Program-made: the position numbers and the translations under genes
Part shown: positions 1-6,066 of the stretch, piece after piece
Numbering within the stretch: position 1 is the first letter of the stretch
How the letters are laid out: each line of letters starts with the position of its first letter
Source of the DNA: Chthoniobacterales bacterium
GTDB taxonomy: Bacteria > Verrucomicrobiota > Verrucomicrobiia > Chthoniobacterales > UBA10450
Direction of reading: 5' to 3'
DNA length: 13,314 nucleotides
NCBI GenBank assembly: GCA_025980625.1
Contig: JAICXG010000052.1
Span: 1-13,314, forward strand
Notes under the pieces: model-generated
What the model was told of the DNA's origin: nothing
Databases searched by the model: none
Seen by the model: only the letters and a program-made list of their open reading frames with translations

Positions 1-1
1 C

Positions 2-562
2 AGCCCCGCCCGATTGCAAGAGGACTGGCCGCACGTGCCGCAAGACGTTTTTCGACTCGTTAGGCAATTCTGTCATCGTCAAACGGGTTTCGGTCCGCTG
101 GCATGGGACTCATCCGGGTATGAAGACCCGAGTTATGTCGTCCGCTTACTCCACTCGGCCTTCCATCAAGCGGATGGAGAACAATTTCGCCAACGCCTGT
201 CTTTCGCCAAAAGACCCACAGTCACTCTGTCTACAAGCAAAGGGCCAGTAAAGGTCACTGCTCTCAGGCGCCTCCTTGGGTTCTGGCTGGAGTTTCTGGA
301 ACGGGAAACCTGGTATGTGCGCCACGCGTTTTATGTCGGAATGGTCCCGCTTTTGCAGCAACTAACGCCGAGATATCGCCAGATGATCCCCGCGCTCCAA
401 CCAGCGGACCTGTTATTTCTCGAGATGAGTGAACTAACTGCAGGAATGGCTGATCCTGCGGCGATTCACGCGCGTCGAGATCGTTACATGGAAAACACGG
501 AGTACCTGTCATTGCACGGGATCGGGCCGGATCGACTTGCTCGCATGCTGAGAGGTTCATGA
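2..562 (+). CDS. PEP synthase/rifampin phosphotransferase-like protein, C-terminal helical part (5' partial)
   Basis: The frame is open to the left edge, so the gene almost certainly starts outside the window; the internal TTG at 14 is only the first start-like codon. The visible part looks like the C-terminal helical region of PEP-synthase/Rph-like phosphotransferases. Counting residues from the TTG, it has an FGPLAWDSSGYEDPS stretch near 27-41, an RE dyad (LERETWYVRHAF) near 95, and the end motif LQPADLLFLEMSEL near 128-141, which resembles the usual L..GDifFL...EL. The same region can be aligned by eye with the C-terminus of the 1082-residue protein at 9285-12533 (RENHHILW... GDIFFLQAPEL). 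It overlaps the next gene by ATGA. An ATP-grasp (PPDK_N) domain would be expected upstream, but that is outside the window. The substrate is unknown. Family assignment is moderately sure. Confidence 0.65.
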   Translation, partial: SPARLQEDWPHVPQDVFRLVRQFCHRQTGFGPLAWDSSGYEDPSYVVRLLHSAFHQADGEQFRQRLSFAKRPTVTLSTSKGPVKVTALRRLLGFWLEFLERETWYVRHAFYVGMVPLLQQLTPRYRQMIPALQPADLLFLEMSELTAGMADPAAIHARRDRYMENTEYLSLHGIGPDRLARMLRGS

Positions 563-909
563 GCGGACAAAACTCAACAAAAGTTTATTCGGGCGTCGGG
601 GCGGCGCCGGGACGTGCCAGCGGGCAGGCCTATGTTATCCGCAACGCCGAAGATGTCATGAGTGTTCCGGCAGGTTCTATTCTCGTTATGCGGATCCTTC
701 ATCCACATCTGGCGCCGTTGCTCTCGCGCGTCGCTGGACTCGTGATCGAAGAGGGCGCCATTCTTCAGCACGCCACCACCCTCGCACGGGAATGTGGCAT
801 CCCTGCCGCGGTCGGCATTCGGGATGCGCGCAATCTCTTTCAGGACGGTGAATTGTTGGACGTCGACGGTTACACCGGCAAGGTGACCGCAAAGCGTGTT
901 ACTGATTAG
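559..909 (+). CDS. Stand-alone PEP-utilising enzyme mobile (phosphohistidine swivelling) domain protein
   Basis: This 116-residue protein consists almost entirely of the mobile phosphohistidine domain found in PEP synthase, pyruvate phosphate dikinase and rifampin phosphotransferase. It opens with the typical G.gAaPGrasGqAyV segment (11-26). The catalytic histidine is expected at H71 in ILQHATTLARECGIPAAVG (68-86), and it closes with the usual DVDGYTGKV (101-109). In the family this His carries phosphate between the ATP-grasp site and the acceptor site. Here it is a separate polypeptide whose ATG overlaps the TGA of the helical-domain gene (ATGA) with GAGAGG just upstream, so translational coupling is likely. 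The domain order ATP?-helical-His would be Rph-like, but split into two chains. It probably acts in the cytoplasm with the upstream protein. Confidence 0.85.
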   Translation: MSGQNSTKVYSGVGAAPGRASGQAYVIRNAEDVMSVPAGSILVMRILHPHLAPLLSRVAGLVIEEGAILQHATTLARECGIPAAVGIRDARNLFQDGELLDVDGYTGKVTAKRVTD

Positions 910-1760
910 TGACTCCTCTCACTGATCTTGGATCGGCCCAATATCTTGGCTTTCCAGGCGGTCTCTACCCGAATGGAAAAAACTCACCACCCGCCGCTTA
1001 CAAGGAGATCGGGATAGCGCGCGGCGCGACGGTGCGGCCGGTGGATCGAGACGGCAAACCGTCGGCTTCGGGAAAAATCGTCATGCTCGCCATCGGTATG
1101 TCCAACACCTCTCAGGAGTTTTCACAGTTCATCCGGTTGGCCGGGGCGGATACGCGCAAAAATCCCAGCGTGGTGATGGTCGATGCTGCTCGTAGTGGAG
1201 CGGCCGCGACAGAGATAGCTGTGCCATCCGGCAACTATTGGACACACGTGGACCGCCAGCTGCAATGCGGTGAGGTATCTCCTGCGCAGATTCAGGTGGT
1301 ATGGCTTAAGAGTGTCAATCCCCAGGAGTCTCGCGATTTTCCGCAAAATGGTCGCCGTTTGCAGCGGACCTTGCAATCGATCGTGGAAATTCTCAGGACG
1401 ACATTTCCCAAGCTGAAACTTATCTACGTCTCCAGCCGGATCTATGGCGGCTATTCGGAAACGGACTTACATCCGGAACCGGTCGCATATGAGTCGGGAT
1501 TTGCGGTCAAGTGGTTGATCGAGGAGCGGATCAACAATCTAAGGCCCGACAGCTCGACGCCCTGGGTTGCATGGGGCCCTTACCTATGGGCCGACGGCCT
1601 GACGCCGCGGAGCGACGGCCTCGTTTGGGAGCGCAGCGATTTTGAACCGGACGGTGTTCATCCTTCCGCACAAGGCGCATTGAAAGTCGCAACCAAGTTA
1701 TTCGAATTTTTCGGAAGTGACCCTTCTGCGCGGCCCTGGTTCTTTTCTCAGTCGAGTTAG
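909..1760 (+). CDS. SGNH/GDSL-like hydrolase family protein
   Basis: This 283-residue protein resembles SGNH hydrolases. A strand is followed by the nucleophile-like elbow MLAIGMSN (59-66, candidate Ser65), a glycine-containing RSGAAATE segment (95-102), a WLKSVNP segment (132-138) in the place of the usual G.ND block, and the block V motif DGVHPS (248-253), giving D248/H251 as the rest of the triad. Members are esterases, deacetylases or thioesterases on varied acyl substrates; no substrate can be read here. The GTG start at 909 shares a base with the TAG of the preceding gene (TAGTG), so it should be translated by coupling, and no good Shine-Dalgarno is seen. No signal peptide is visible, so it is probably cytoplasmic, acting with the phosphotransferase genes upstream. 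The start codon is the least certain point. Confidence 0.7.
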   Translation: MTPLTDLGSAQYLGFPGGLYPNGKNSPPAAYKEIGIARGATVRPVDRDGKPSASGKIVMLAIGMSNTSQEFSQFIRLAGADTRKNPSVVMVDAARSGAAATEIAVPSGNYWTHVDRQLQCGEVSPAQIQVVWLKSVNPQESRDFPQNGRRLQRTLQSIVEILRTTFPKLKLIYVSSRIYGGYSETDLHPEPVAYESGFAVKWLIEERINNLRPDSSTPWVAWGPYLWADGLTPRSDGLVWERSDFEPDGVHPSAQGALKVATKLFEFFGSDPSARPWFFSQSS

Positions 1761-1788
1761 GCAAAAACAGAAATACCTCGCCCGGCAA

Positions 1789-1806
1789 CGCGCTCACATC
1801 AGCGCG
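1789..1806. terminator. Possible bidirectional hairpin terminator
   Basis: CGCGCT (1789-1794), a six-base loop, then AGCGCG (1801-1806) form a perfect 6-bp GC stem 28 bases after the hydrolase stop. It also lies 7 bases beyond the end of a possible minus-strand reading frame that stops at 1814. There is no clean T-tract on either strand, so it may only be a weak or Rho-assisted terminator. Confidence 0.3.
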
Positions 1807-1813
1807 CGCTCGA

Positions 1814-2026
1814 TCAGATCACTTTCCATTTCACATAACCCTGTCGAGTTCGAGAGGCGACTTTGACAAATAGGTTGATCTGCACCGAGGCCGAGGTGGA
1901 ATTGTGGATCTGGCTTGACTCGGGCGAGGCCACCGCGGTAAAACTCCCGAAGCCGTGAAACATTCCCTCGGTTTCTTTTTGCCCGCTCGTTGCCGTTCTC
2001 CGCCGCCGCCTCGGCTGAACTACCAT
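1814..2026 (-). CDS. Possible 70-residue hypothetical protein or gene remnant
   Basis: The minus-strand frame stops with TGA at 1814-1816 and can start at the ATG at 2026, which is preceded by a G-run. It stays open upstream to 2098, inside the PATR relic. The last ~45 codons (from GMFHGFGSFTAV to GYVKWKVI) mostly end in G or C, as expected for coding DNA here, and a hairpin follows the stop. The N-terminal part is Arg-rich and unconvincing. No family was recognised. It may be the 3' end of a gene whose 5' part was lost at the PATR junction, or chance. Confidence 0.25.
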   Translation of the reverse strand: MVVQPRRRRRTATSGQKETEGMFHGFGSFTAVASPESSQIHNSTSASVQINLFVKVASRTRQGYVKWKVI

Positions 2027-2069
2027 CCCCCCATTAAGTACCAAGAACTCTTCACTCCATACACTGACC

Positions 2070-2139
2070 GATGACAACTTTTGATTCCAAGCCGACAAGG
2101 CGCGATGGGAATGATCTTACCCTGACTGTCGTGCCATGA
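2070..2139 (+). pseudogene. 3'-end relic of a PATR-family gene
   Basis: Codons 2104-2139 read DGNDLTLTVVP followed by TGA, the same C-terminus as the intact PATR gene. The first 20 bases (2104-2123) are identical to 3812-3831. Similarity continues upstream to about 2070 but with small indels (for example four bases missing after GCCGA), which break the frame. The ~28-base spacer after the stop also resembles the spacer after the intact gene (2140-2167 against 3848-3874). This is best read as the tail of a deleted upstream PATR copy from a former tandem array. Confidence 0.75.
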
Positions 2140-2187
2140 GCCCACGTTCAACTGCAATGAATAACCTATGAAAACGAAACTCGTCAT
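2104..2187 (+). repeat. PATR gene-junction repeat, copy 1
   Basis: This stretch runs from the conserved last codons of one PATR gene through the short spacer into the first codons of the next (ATGAAAACGAAACTC). It matches 3812-3894 throughout, with 20 of 20 identical bases at the start. The pair marks successive junctions of a tandem gene array and could serve as a recombination substrate. Confidence 0.7.
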
Positions 2188-3847
2188 TCTTGTTAGCCTT
2201 ACTCTCCCATTAGTCTTTGATGCTCACGGCGGCAGCGCCACGTGGAATCTTAGCCCAGTCGATAACAATTGGAATAACCCAGTCAATTGGACGCCGAACA
2301 CGGTTCCAAACGGGCCGAACGACGTCGCGACATTCGGTCAATCGAATATTACCGCTGTCTCTATTTCAGCTGGCGCCGAGGTAAATGCGATTACTTTTGC
2401 CCCAGGTGCGAGCGTTTTCACCATTACCGTGCCCAGTAGGTTGATATTAACTATCAGCGGCACGGGGATAATAAACAATTCCGGCCTAATGCAAAACTTC
2501 GTCACCGCCGGTAAGGTTAATGGAGCCTCGACCTTGATCCAGTTTACGGGAAACGCTACAGCTGGAGACTTGGTTATGTTTACTAATGAAGGAAACAGTT
2601 TTAGTAGCGGCCACTGCGAGACAAATTTCTTCGACGATTCGACGGCAGGGACGGCCACATTTGTCAATGAGAGCTTTTTCGGCTCTAACATTGTTGAAGG
2701 TGGCCGCACGCAATTCTTTGACCAATCAAGTGCGGGTGAGGGTACCTTTATCAATCTCGGCACAGATATCGGCTCTGATGGAGGAGCGACGATATTTATG
2801 GGCGACTCGACCGCGGCCGACGGTACGTTCATTGTCAACGGCGTTGAGGGAGGGGCTACAGGGACCATGTCGTTTCTGAACAGCTCGAATGCAGGCAACG
2901 GAAACTTTACCCTCGATCCTGGCTTTCTTTACTTTTCCGACACCGCGAGTGCCGCCAATGGTACTTTTACAATTAAAGGCGGGCAACTCTACTTTTGGTC
3001 CGCGTCGAGGGTCGACAATGCAACACTCATCGCCAACGGTGAAGTTGAGAGCGTAATCTTCCTTTTGGTGACTGGGACGGAAGGGACCGCGCGGATCGAG
3101 CTTTTCGATACCGGAACGCTCTTCACCCAACGTGATCTACCCGGGGTGGCGATCGGTTCTCTCGAAGGCACGGGCATTGTTGAGCTCGGCCGCAACAACC
3201 CCTTAATCGTAGGTAGCAATAACCTTAGCACAACCTTTTCGGGAACACTTCAAAACGTCTCCTCGAATGGCCTCCTTGAAAAGGTTGGCAAGGGCACACT
3301 CACTTTAAGCGGAGCGAATACCTATACGGGCAGCACAACAGTTAGTGAGGGGACATTGCTTGTGACCAATCTGACTGGTTCCGCCACCGGCACTGGCGAC
3401 GTACAGGTGAATGGCGGAACACTAGGCGGGGGGGGAACAGTCGCGGGCAGTGTAACTGTTGGGACAGGAGCAGGCAGCGGGTCGGTGCTGGACCCCGCCG
3501 CAACGGATAAGAAGATCGTGACCCTGGTCTCGGAGAGCAGCCTGACCCTGCTCTTTGACGCGACTTATCGCTGCACGATCGACTTCAAGAACAGCAAGAC
3601 CACCGGAGTCAAAGCCAATGGAGTAACAATAAACAGGACAGCGAAGATCGTGCTCAAGAAGGTCCGCAACGGCACACTCGCACAAGGCAAGGTGTTCAAG
3701 ATCATGAATAACACCTCCGCCAATCCGATCAGCGGCACGTTCAGCAACCTGGCCGATGGCGCGGTCGTCAATGTCGGCGGCACCAACTTCCAGGCCGATT
3801 ACCAAGGCGGTGATGGGAATGATCTTACCCTTACGGTAGTTCCTTAA
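2168..3847 (+). CDS. Secreted autotransporter-associated beta-strand (PATR) repeat protein
   Basis: This 559-residue protein has a signal peptide (K3/K5 then a hydrophobic core to about 18, likely cleavage near AHGG). The mature N-terminus carries SATWNL...NNWNNPVNWTPNTVPN (23-48), typical of verrucomicrobial surface proteins. Residues 126-291 hold about seven imperfect ~25-residue repeats of the form FxDxSxAGxGTFxNxG, which should stack as a parallel beta-helix. Residues 373-399 are a classic PATR motif (GKGTLTLSGANTYTGSTTVSEGTLLV is cited here only by its ends, GKGTLTL and EGTLLV). The C-terminus is GGDGNDLTLTVVP. There is no C-terminal beta-barrel autotransporter domain and no PEP-CTERM or LPXTG sorting signal, so export beyond the inner membrane and anchoring are unexplained. 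No strong Shine-Dalgarno precedes the ATG. It is probably an extracellular or cell-envelope structural or adhesive protein; the ligand is unknown. Confidence 0.85.
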   Translation: MKTKLVILVSLTLPLVFDAHGGSATWNLSPVDNNWNNPVNWTPNTVPNGPNDVATFGQSNITAVSISAGAEVNAITFAPGASVFTITVPSRLILTISGTGIINNSGLMQNFVTAGKVNGASTLIQFTGNATAGDLVMFTNEGNSFSSGHCETNFFDDSTAGTATFVNESFFGSNIVEGGRTQFFDQSSAGEGTFINLGTDIGSDGGATIFMGDSTAADGTFIVNGVEGGATGTMSFLNSSNAGNGNFTLDPGFLYFSDTASAANGTFTIKGGQLYFWSASRVDNATLIANGEVESVIFLLVTGTEGTARIELFDTGTLFTQRDLPGVAIGSLEGTGIVELGRNNPLIVGSNNLSTTFSGTLQNVSSNGLLEKVGKGTLTLSGANTYTGSTTVSEGTLLVTNLTGSATGTGDVQVNGGTLGGGGTVAGSVTVGTGAGSGSVLDPAATDKKIVTLVSESSLTLLFDATYRCTIDFKNSKTTGVKANGVTINRTAKIVLKKVRNGTLAQGKVFKIMNNTSANPISGTFSNLADGAVVNVGGTNFQADYQGGDGNDLTLTVVP

Positions 3848-3894
3848 GTGAACCCTCAACCGCAATAAATAATCATGAAAGCTAAACTCCTTAT
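3812..3894 (+). repeat. PATR gene-junction repeat, copy 2
   Basis: This is the partner of 2104-2187: the end of the intact PATR gene, a 27-base spacer, then ATGAAAGCTAAACTCC, the start of a third PATR copy. The two copies diverge by scattered substitutions, so the duplication is not very recent. Confidence 0.7.
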
Positions 3895-3937
3895 TCTTTT
3901 CGCCTGACTCTCGTGCTTGCCGCTCGGGCTCAGCTGC
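3875..3937 (+). pseudogene. 5'-end relic of another PATR-family gene (signal peptide only)
   Basis: The ATG at 3875 begins MKAKLLILFA, then TGA at 3905-3907. The frame after the stop still reads hydrophobic residues (LSCLPLGLSC), as expected from a former signal peptide; compare MKTKLVILVSLTLPLVF in the intact gene. Similarity to PATR genes then ends, and convergent Kelch gene sequence begins about 50 bases later. The rest of the gene has been deleted or replaced. Confidence 0.65.
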
Positions 3938-3941
3938 CAGC

Positions 3942-3962
3942 AAAGCCTGCGAGCTTGGCTTT
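3942..3962 (-). terminator. Possible hairpin terminator after the 7-repeat Kelch gene
   Basis: AAAGCC and GGCTTT form a perfect 6-bp stem around a 9-base loop, 28 bases past the Kelch gene stop on the minus strand. No T-tract follows, so it is only a candidate. Confidence 0.25.
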
Positions 3963-3990
3963 CGTGGCGGTCTGGACGAGTGAGATCTCG

Positions 3991-5748
3991 TTACGGCAGG
4001 GATTCGCCTCGGTGCGACCGCACCGTTTGCAGGTCCTGATTGTTGATTCTTCCGTCGAGGGTCACATCGTTGCGGAAGTTAGAGCTATCGATGTGTCGCC
4101 CAAGCAGACTGCGAACATTATCAATGTCGTTATTACGGACCTTCCCGTCGCCGATGACATCTCCGATCAGAATGCCCATGCTCACCGAGGCGGAGGTGAG
4201 GGTGTTACCGAGGGTGTCGTGCACATTCGTTAGGGTGACGGCAACGGTCTGAGTGTTGCAGGTGGCTCCGTTAAAGCTCACCAGCAGGCTGTGCGCATTG
4301 GCGGGATCAACGGTGATGCTACCGACCGTTCCGCAGGAACTGGCAGCGCTATCCGCGCCGGTCACCTCTTCATTGAAGGTAAACACAGTGGTGTATCTGG
4401 TCAGACCGCTCCGGCATTCAATACCAATGCCGGTAAGAGGCAGATTAATGTCAAAGTCACCCTTGGTGCCATGAGTCTTGCGCGAGGCTGCCCTCACCAG
4501 CGCGAGTTCGCTGCTCCCGTCGCTTGTGTAGAGTTCCGCGGTGGCGGTTGGTATGGGCGGGAAGTGCCCATCCAGTCCGCCTGCGGCAAGCACCTTGCCG
4601 TTGGAAAGCAGGGTTGCCGTGTGCACAAAGCGCACGTTTACGAGGTCGCCGGTCTCGGTCCAAGTGCCGCTCGCTGGATCATAAAGTTCCGCACTCACTG
4701 AGCCCTCGAAAATGCCTCCGCCTGCGACGAGTACCATGCCGTCGGACAGCAACGTTGCCGTGTGGTCAAAGCGTGCGTTTGCGAGGCTGCCGGTCTCCGT
4801 CCAGGTGCCGCTCGCCGGATCGTAGAGCTCCGCGCTCGCGAGGCCGTTGAAACTCTTGTCCTGGCCGCCTGCGACCAGCACCTTGCCGTTGGGCAGCAAC
4901 GTCGCCGTGTGGATTTGGCGTGCGTTTGCGAGGCTGCCGGTCTCCGCCCAGGTGCCGCTCGCCGGATCATAGAGTTCTGCGCTCGCGAGAATGGTCGAAC
5001 CCTTGATGCCGCCTGCGACCAGCACCTGGCCGTTGGGCAGCAACGTGGCCGTATGAGAACGGCGTGCCGTAGCGAGGCTGCCAGTGGTCGTCCAGGTGCC
5101 GCTCGCCGGATCGTAGAGTTCCGCGCTCGCGAGATAGGGCGAAGACTTGCCGCCTGCGACCAGCACCTGGCCGTTGGGGAGCAACGTGGCCGTATGAGAA
5201 CGGCGTCTGTCTGCGAGGTCGCCGGTCTCAGTCCAAGTGCTGCTCGCTGGATCGTAGAGTTCCGCGCTCGCGAGAGCGGTGTCGAAGGTGTCCTGGCCGC
5301 CTGCAACAAGCACTTGGCCGTTAGGCAGCAAGGTCGCCGTGTGGCTTTGGCGTGCGTTTGCCAAATCGCCCGTCTCCGTCCAAGTGCCGCTCGCTGGATC
5401 GTAGAGTTCCGCGCTCGCGAGAGCGGTGACGGAGCTACCCGCCCCGCCTGCGGCGAGCACCATGCCGTCGGGCAGTAATGTCGCGGTGTGGTCCCAGCGT
5501 GCGGTAATGAGATCGCCGGTCTCCGTCCAAGTCCCGCTTTGACCGGCGGACGGTTGCACGGGCACCAGCCACGCACCGAGCAAAAGCAGCGAAAGCCCGA
5601 TCCGGTGCACAAACATGGAAACAACCGGGGAAAGGCCAGCTATCAGAGAGTGAAAATAGGTTGCGATAGCTTTGTTTTCGTTAGACCAGATAACCGTGGA
5701 AGTTCTGCGCAATGAGTTTGTCTTGGCAAGGTGAATTGGGCAATCCAT
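3991..5748 (-). CDS. Secreted seven-repeat Kelch protein with C-terminal dockerin-like module
   Basis: This 585-residue protein has seven ~47-50-residue Kelch repeats (HTATLLPNGQVLVAGG ... SAELYDPASGTW), enough for one seven-bladed beta-propeller. A linker beginning SRKTHGTKGDFDINLPLTG follows, then an Ig-like stretch with four cysteines, then GDVIGDGKVRNND and DVTLDGRINNQD (about 529-574), two calcium-loop-like repeats of a type I dockerin. This SRKTHG-to-dockerin tail is one I associate with verrucomicrobial secreted proteins. The start at 5748 has AAGGA seven bases upstream. The hydrophobic core lies at about 51-62, after an unusually long n-region, and an ATG at 5616 would give a normal signal peptide but lacks a clear ribosome site. 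It is probably extracellular; the ligand is unknown. A cohesin partner is not seen in the window. Confidence 0.85.
   Translation of the reverse strand: MDCPIHLAKTNSLRRTSTVIWSNENKAIATYFHSLIAGLSPVVSMFVHRIGLSLLLLGAWLVPVQPSAGQSGTWTETGDLITARWDHTATLLPDGMVLAAGGAGSSVTALASAELYDPASGTWTETGDLANARQSHTATLLPNGQVLVAGGQDTFDTALASAELYDPASSTWTETGDLADRRRSHTATLLPNGQVLVAGGKSSPYLASAELYDPASGTWTTTGSLATARRSHTATLLPNGQVLVAGGIKGSTILASAELYDPASGTWAETGSLANARQIHTATLLPNGKVLVAGGQDKSFNGLASAELYDPASGTWTETGSLANARFDHTATLLSDGMVLVAGGGIFEGSVSAELYDPASGTWTETGDLVNVRFVHTATLLSNGKVLAAGGLDGHFPPIPTATAELYTSDGSSELALVRAASRKTHGTKGDFDINLPLTGIGIECRSGLTRYTTVFTFNEEVTGADSAASSCGTVGSITVDPANAHSLLVSFNGATCNTQTVAVTLTNVHDTLGNTLTSASVSMGILIGDVIGDGKVRNNDIDNVRSLLGRHIDSSNFRNDVTLDGRINNQDLQTVRSHRGESLP
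4690..5560 (-). repeat. Tandem ~145-bp Kelch-coding repeats (7 units with neighbours)
   Basis: Units of about 140-150 bp recur with highly conserved cores, for example GCTCGCCGGATCGTAGAGTT (plus strand), separated by variable loops. The strong nucleotide identity, beyond what protein conservation needs, suggests recent expansion or gene conversion between units. Confidence 0.75.
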
Positions 5749-6066
5749 ATGGGTTTCCTTTCGTCTGGTGGTTGACTAACTGCTACAGGTCTGGATGAGT
5801 GAAGAGACCCTCAGGATAGGTCTCCTCACCACATTTAGCTCCCCCCTCCCGGGGCTGTTTCTTGGTTTTCATGCGCTGAAGCACCTGTGTACGGCACATT
5901 AACGCGTGACCACTGCACGAAGGTATTTCCTCCGAAAATGTTTTCGAAGACAAGAGATGCGCCATTGCTTCTTTTCCGGAACAATTGATGGCGGTTCCTT
6001 GCAAAAAAACCGCGGGGAACCCGTATTCGTCATTTGAATTCGTGAAGGTGACGATTCACTCTTCTT
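5749..6066. other. 318-base gap between the two Kelch genes
   Basis: No gene is supported here. The stretch contains the ribosome site of the 7-repeat Kelch gene (5756-5760), a GAGACC/GGTCTC hairpin (5804-5824), a palindrome CGAAAA-TG-TTTTCG (5933-5946), and overlapping inverted repeats GCGGTT/AACCGC and GGTTCC/GGAACC (5991-6021) that could form a hairpin about 45 bases beyond the end of the 14-repeat gene. None has a T-tract typical of a strong terminator, and no clear promoter was found. Confidence 0.4.
5756..5760 (-). promoter_or_regulatory. Ribosome binding site supporting the start at 5748
   Basis: AAGGA on the minus strand lies seven bases from the ATG at 5748. It favours this upstream start over the internal ATG at 5616, even though the paralogous Kelch gene begins at a point corresponding to an internal codon here. 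Confidence 0.5.

Larger units (their letters stand above)
1761..2167. other. 407-base gap between operon and PATR gene
   Basis: This stretch holds no confident intact gene. It contains the hairpin at 1789-1806, a short minus-strand reading frame that may be a gene remnant (1814-2026), and from about 2070 the degraded 3' end of a PATR gene. I see no convincing -35/-10 pair for the gene at 2168; its promoter may lie in the PATR relic or further upstream. Confidence 0.5.

Noticed and set aside
2338..2898. 186-residue minus-strand frame
   Set aside because: Antisense shadow of the PATR repeats; Pro/Val-rich low-complexity translation.
3422..3943. 173-residue minus-strand frame over the end of the PATR gene
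   Set aside because: Antisense to a well-supported coding region with clear signal peptide and PATR motifs; no recognisable family.
4695..5624. 309-residue open frame on the minus strand, and 238-residue frame on plus (4762-5478)
   Set aside because: Both are shadows of the Kelch gene. The repeated DNA unit is a multiple of three in most copies, so stops are absent in parallel frames; the products are Arg/Cys/Ala-rich, with no family or signal peptide.
5933..5946. Palindrome CGAAAATGTTTTCG as an operator
   Set aside because: AT-rich, only a two-base centre, far (185 bases) from the nearest start, and no promoter seen around it; chance is a sufficient explanation.
5783..6004. 73-residue minus-strand frame between the Kelch genes
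   Set aside because: No ribosome site, no family and no coding bias; the translation looks random.
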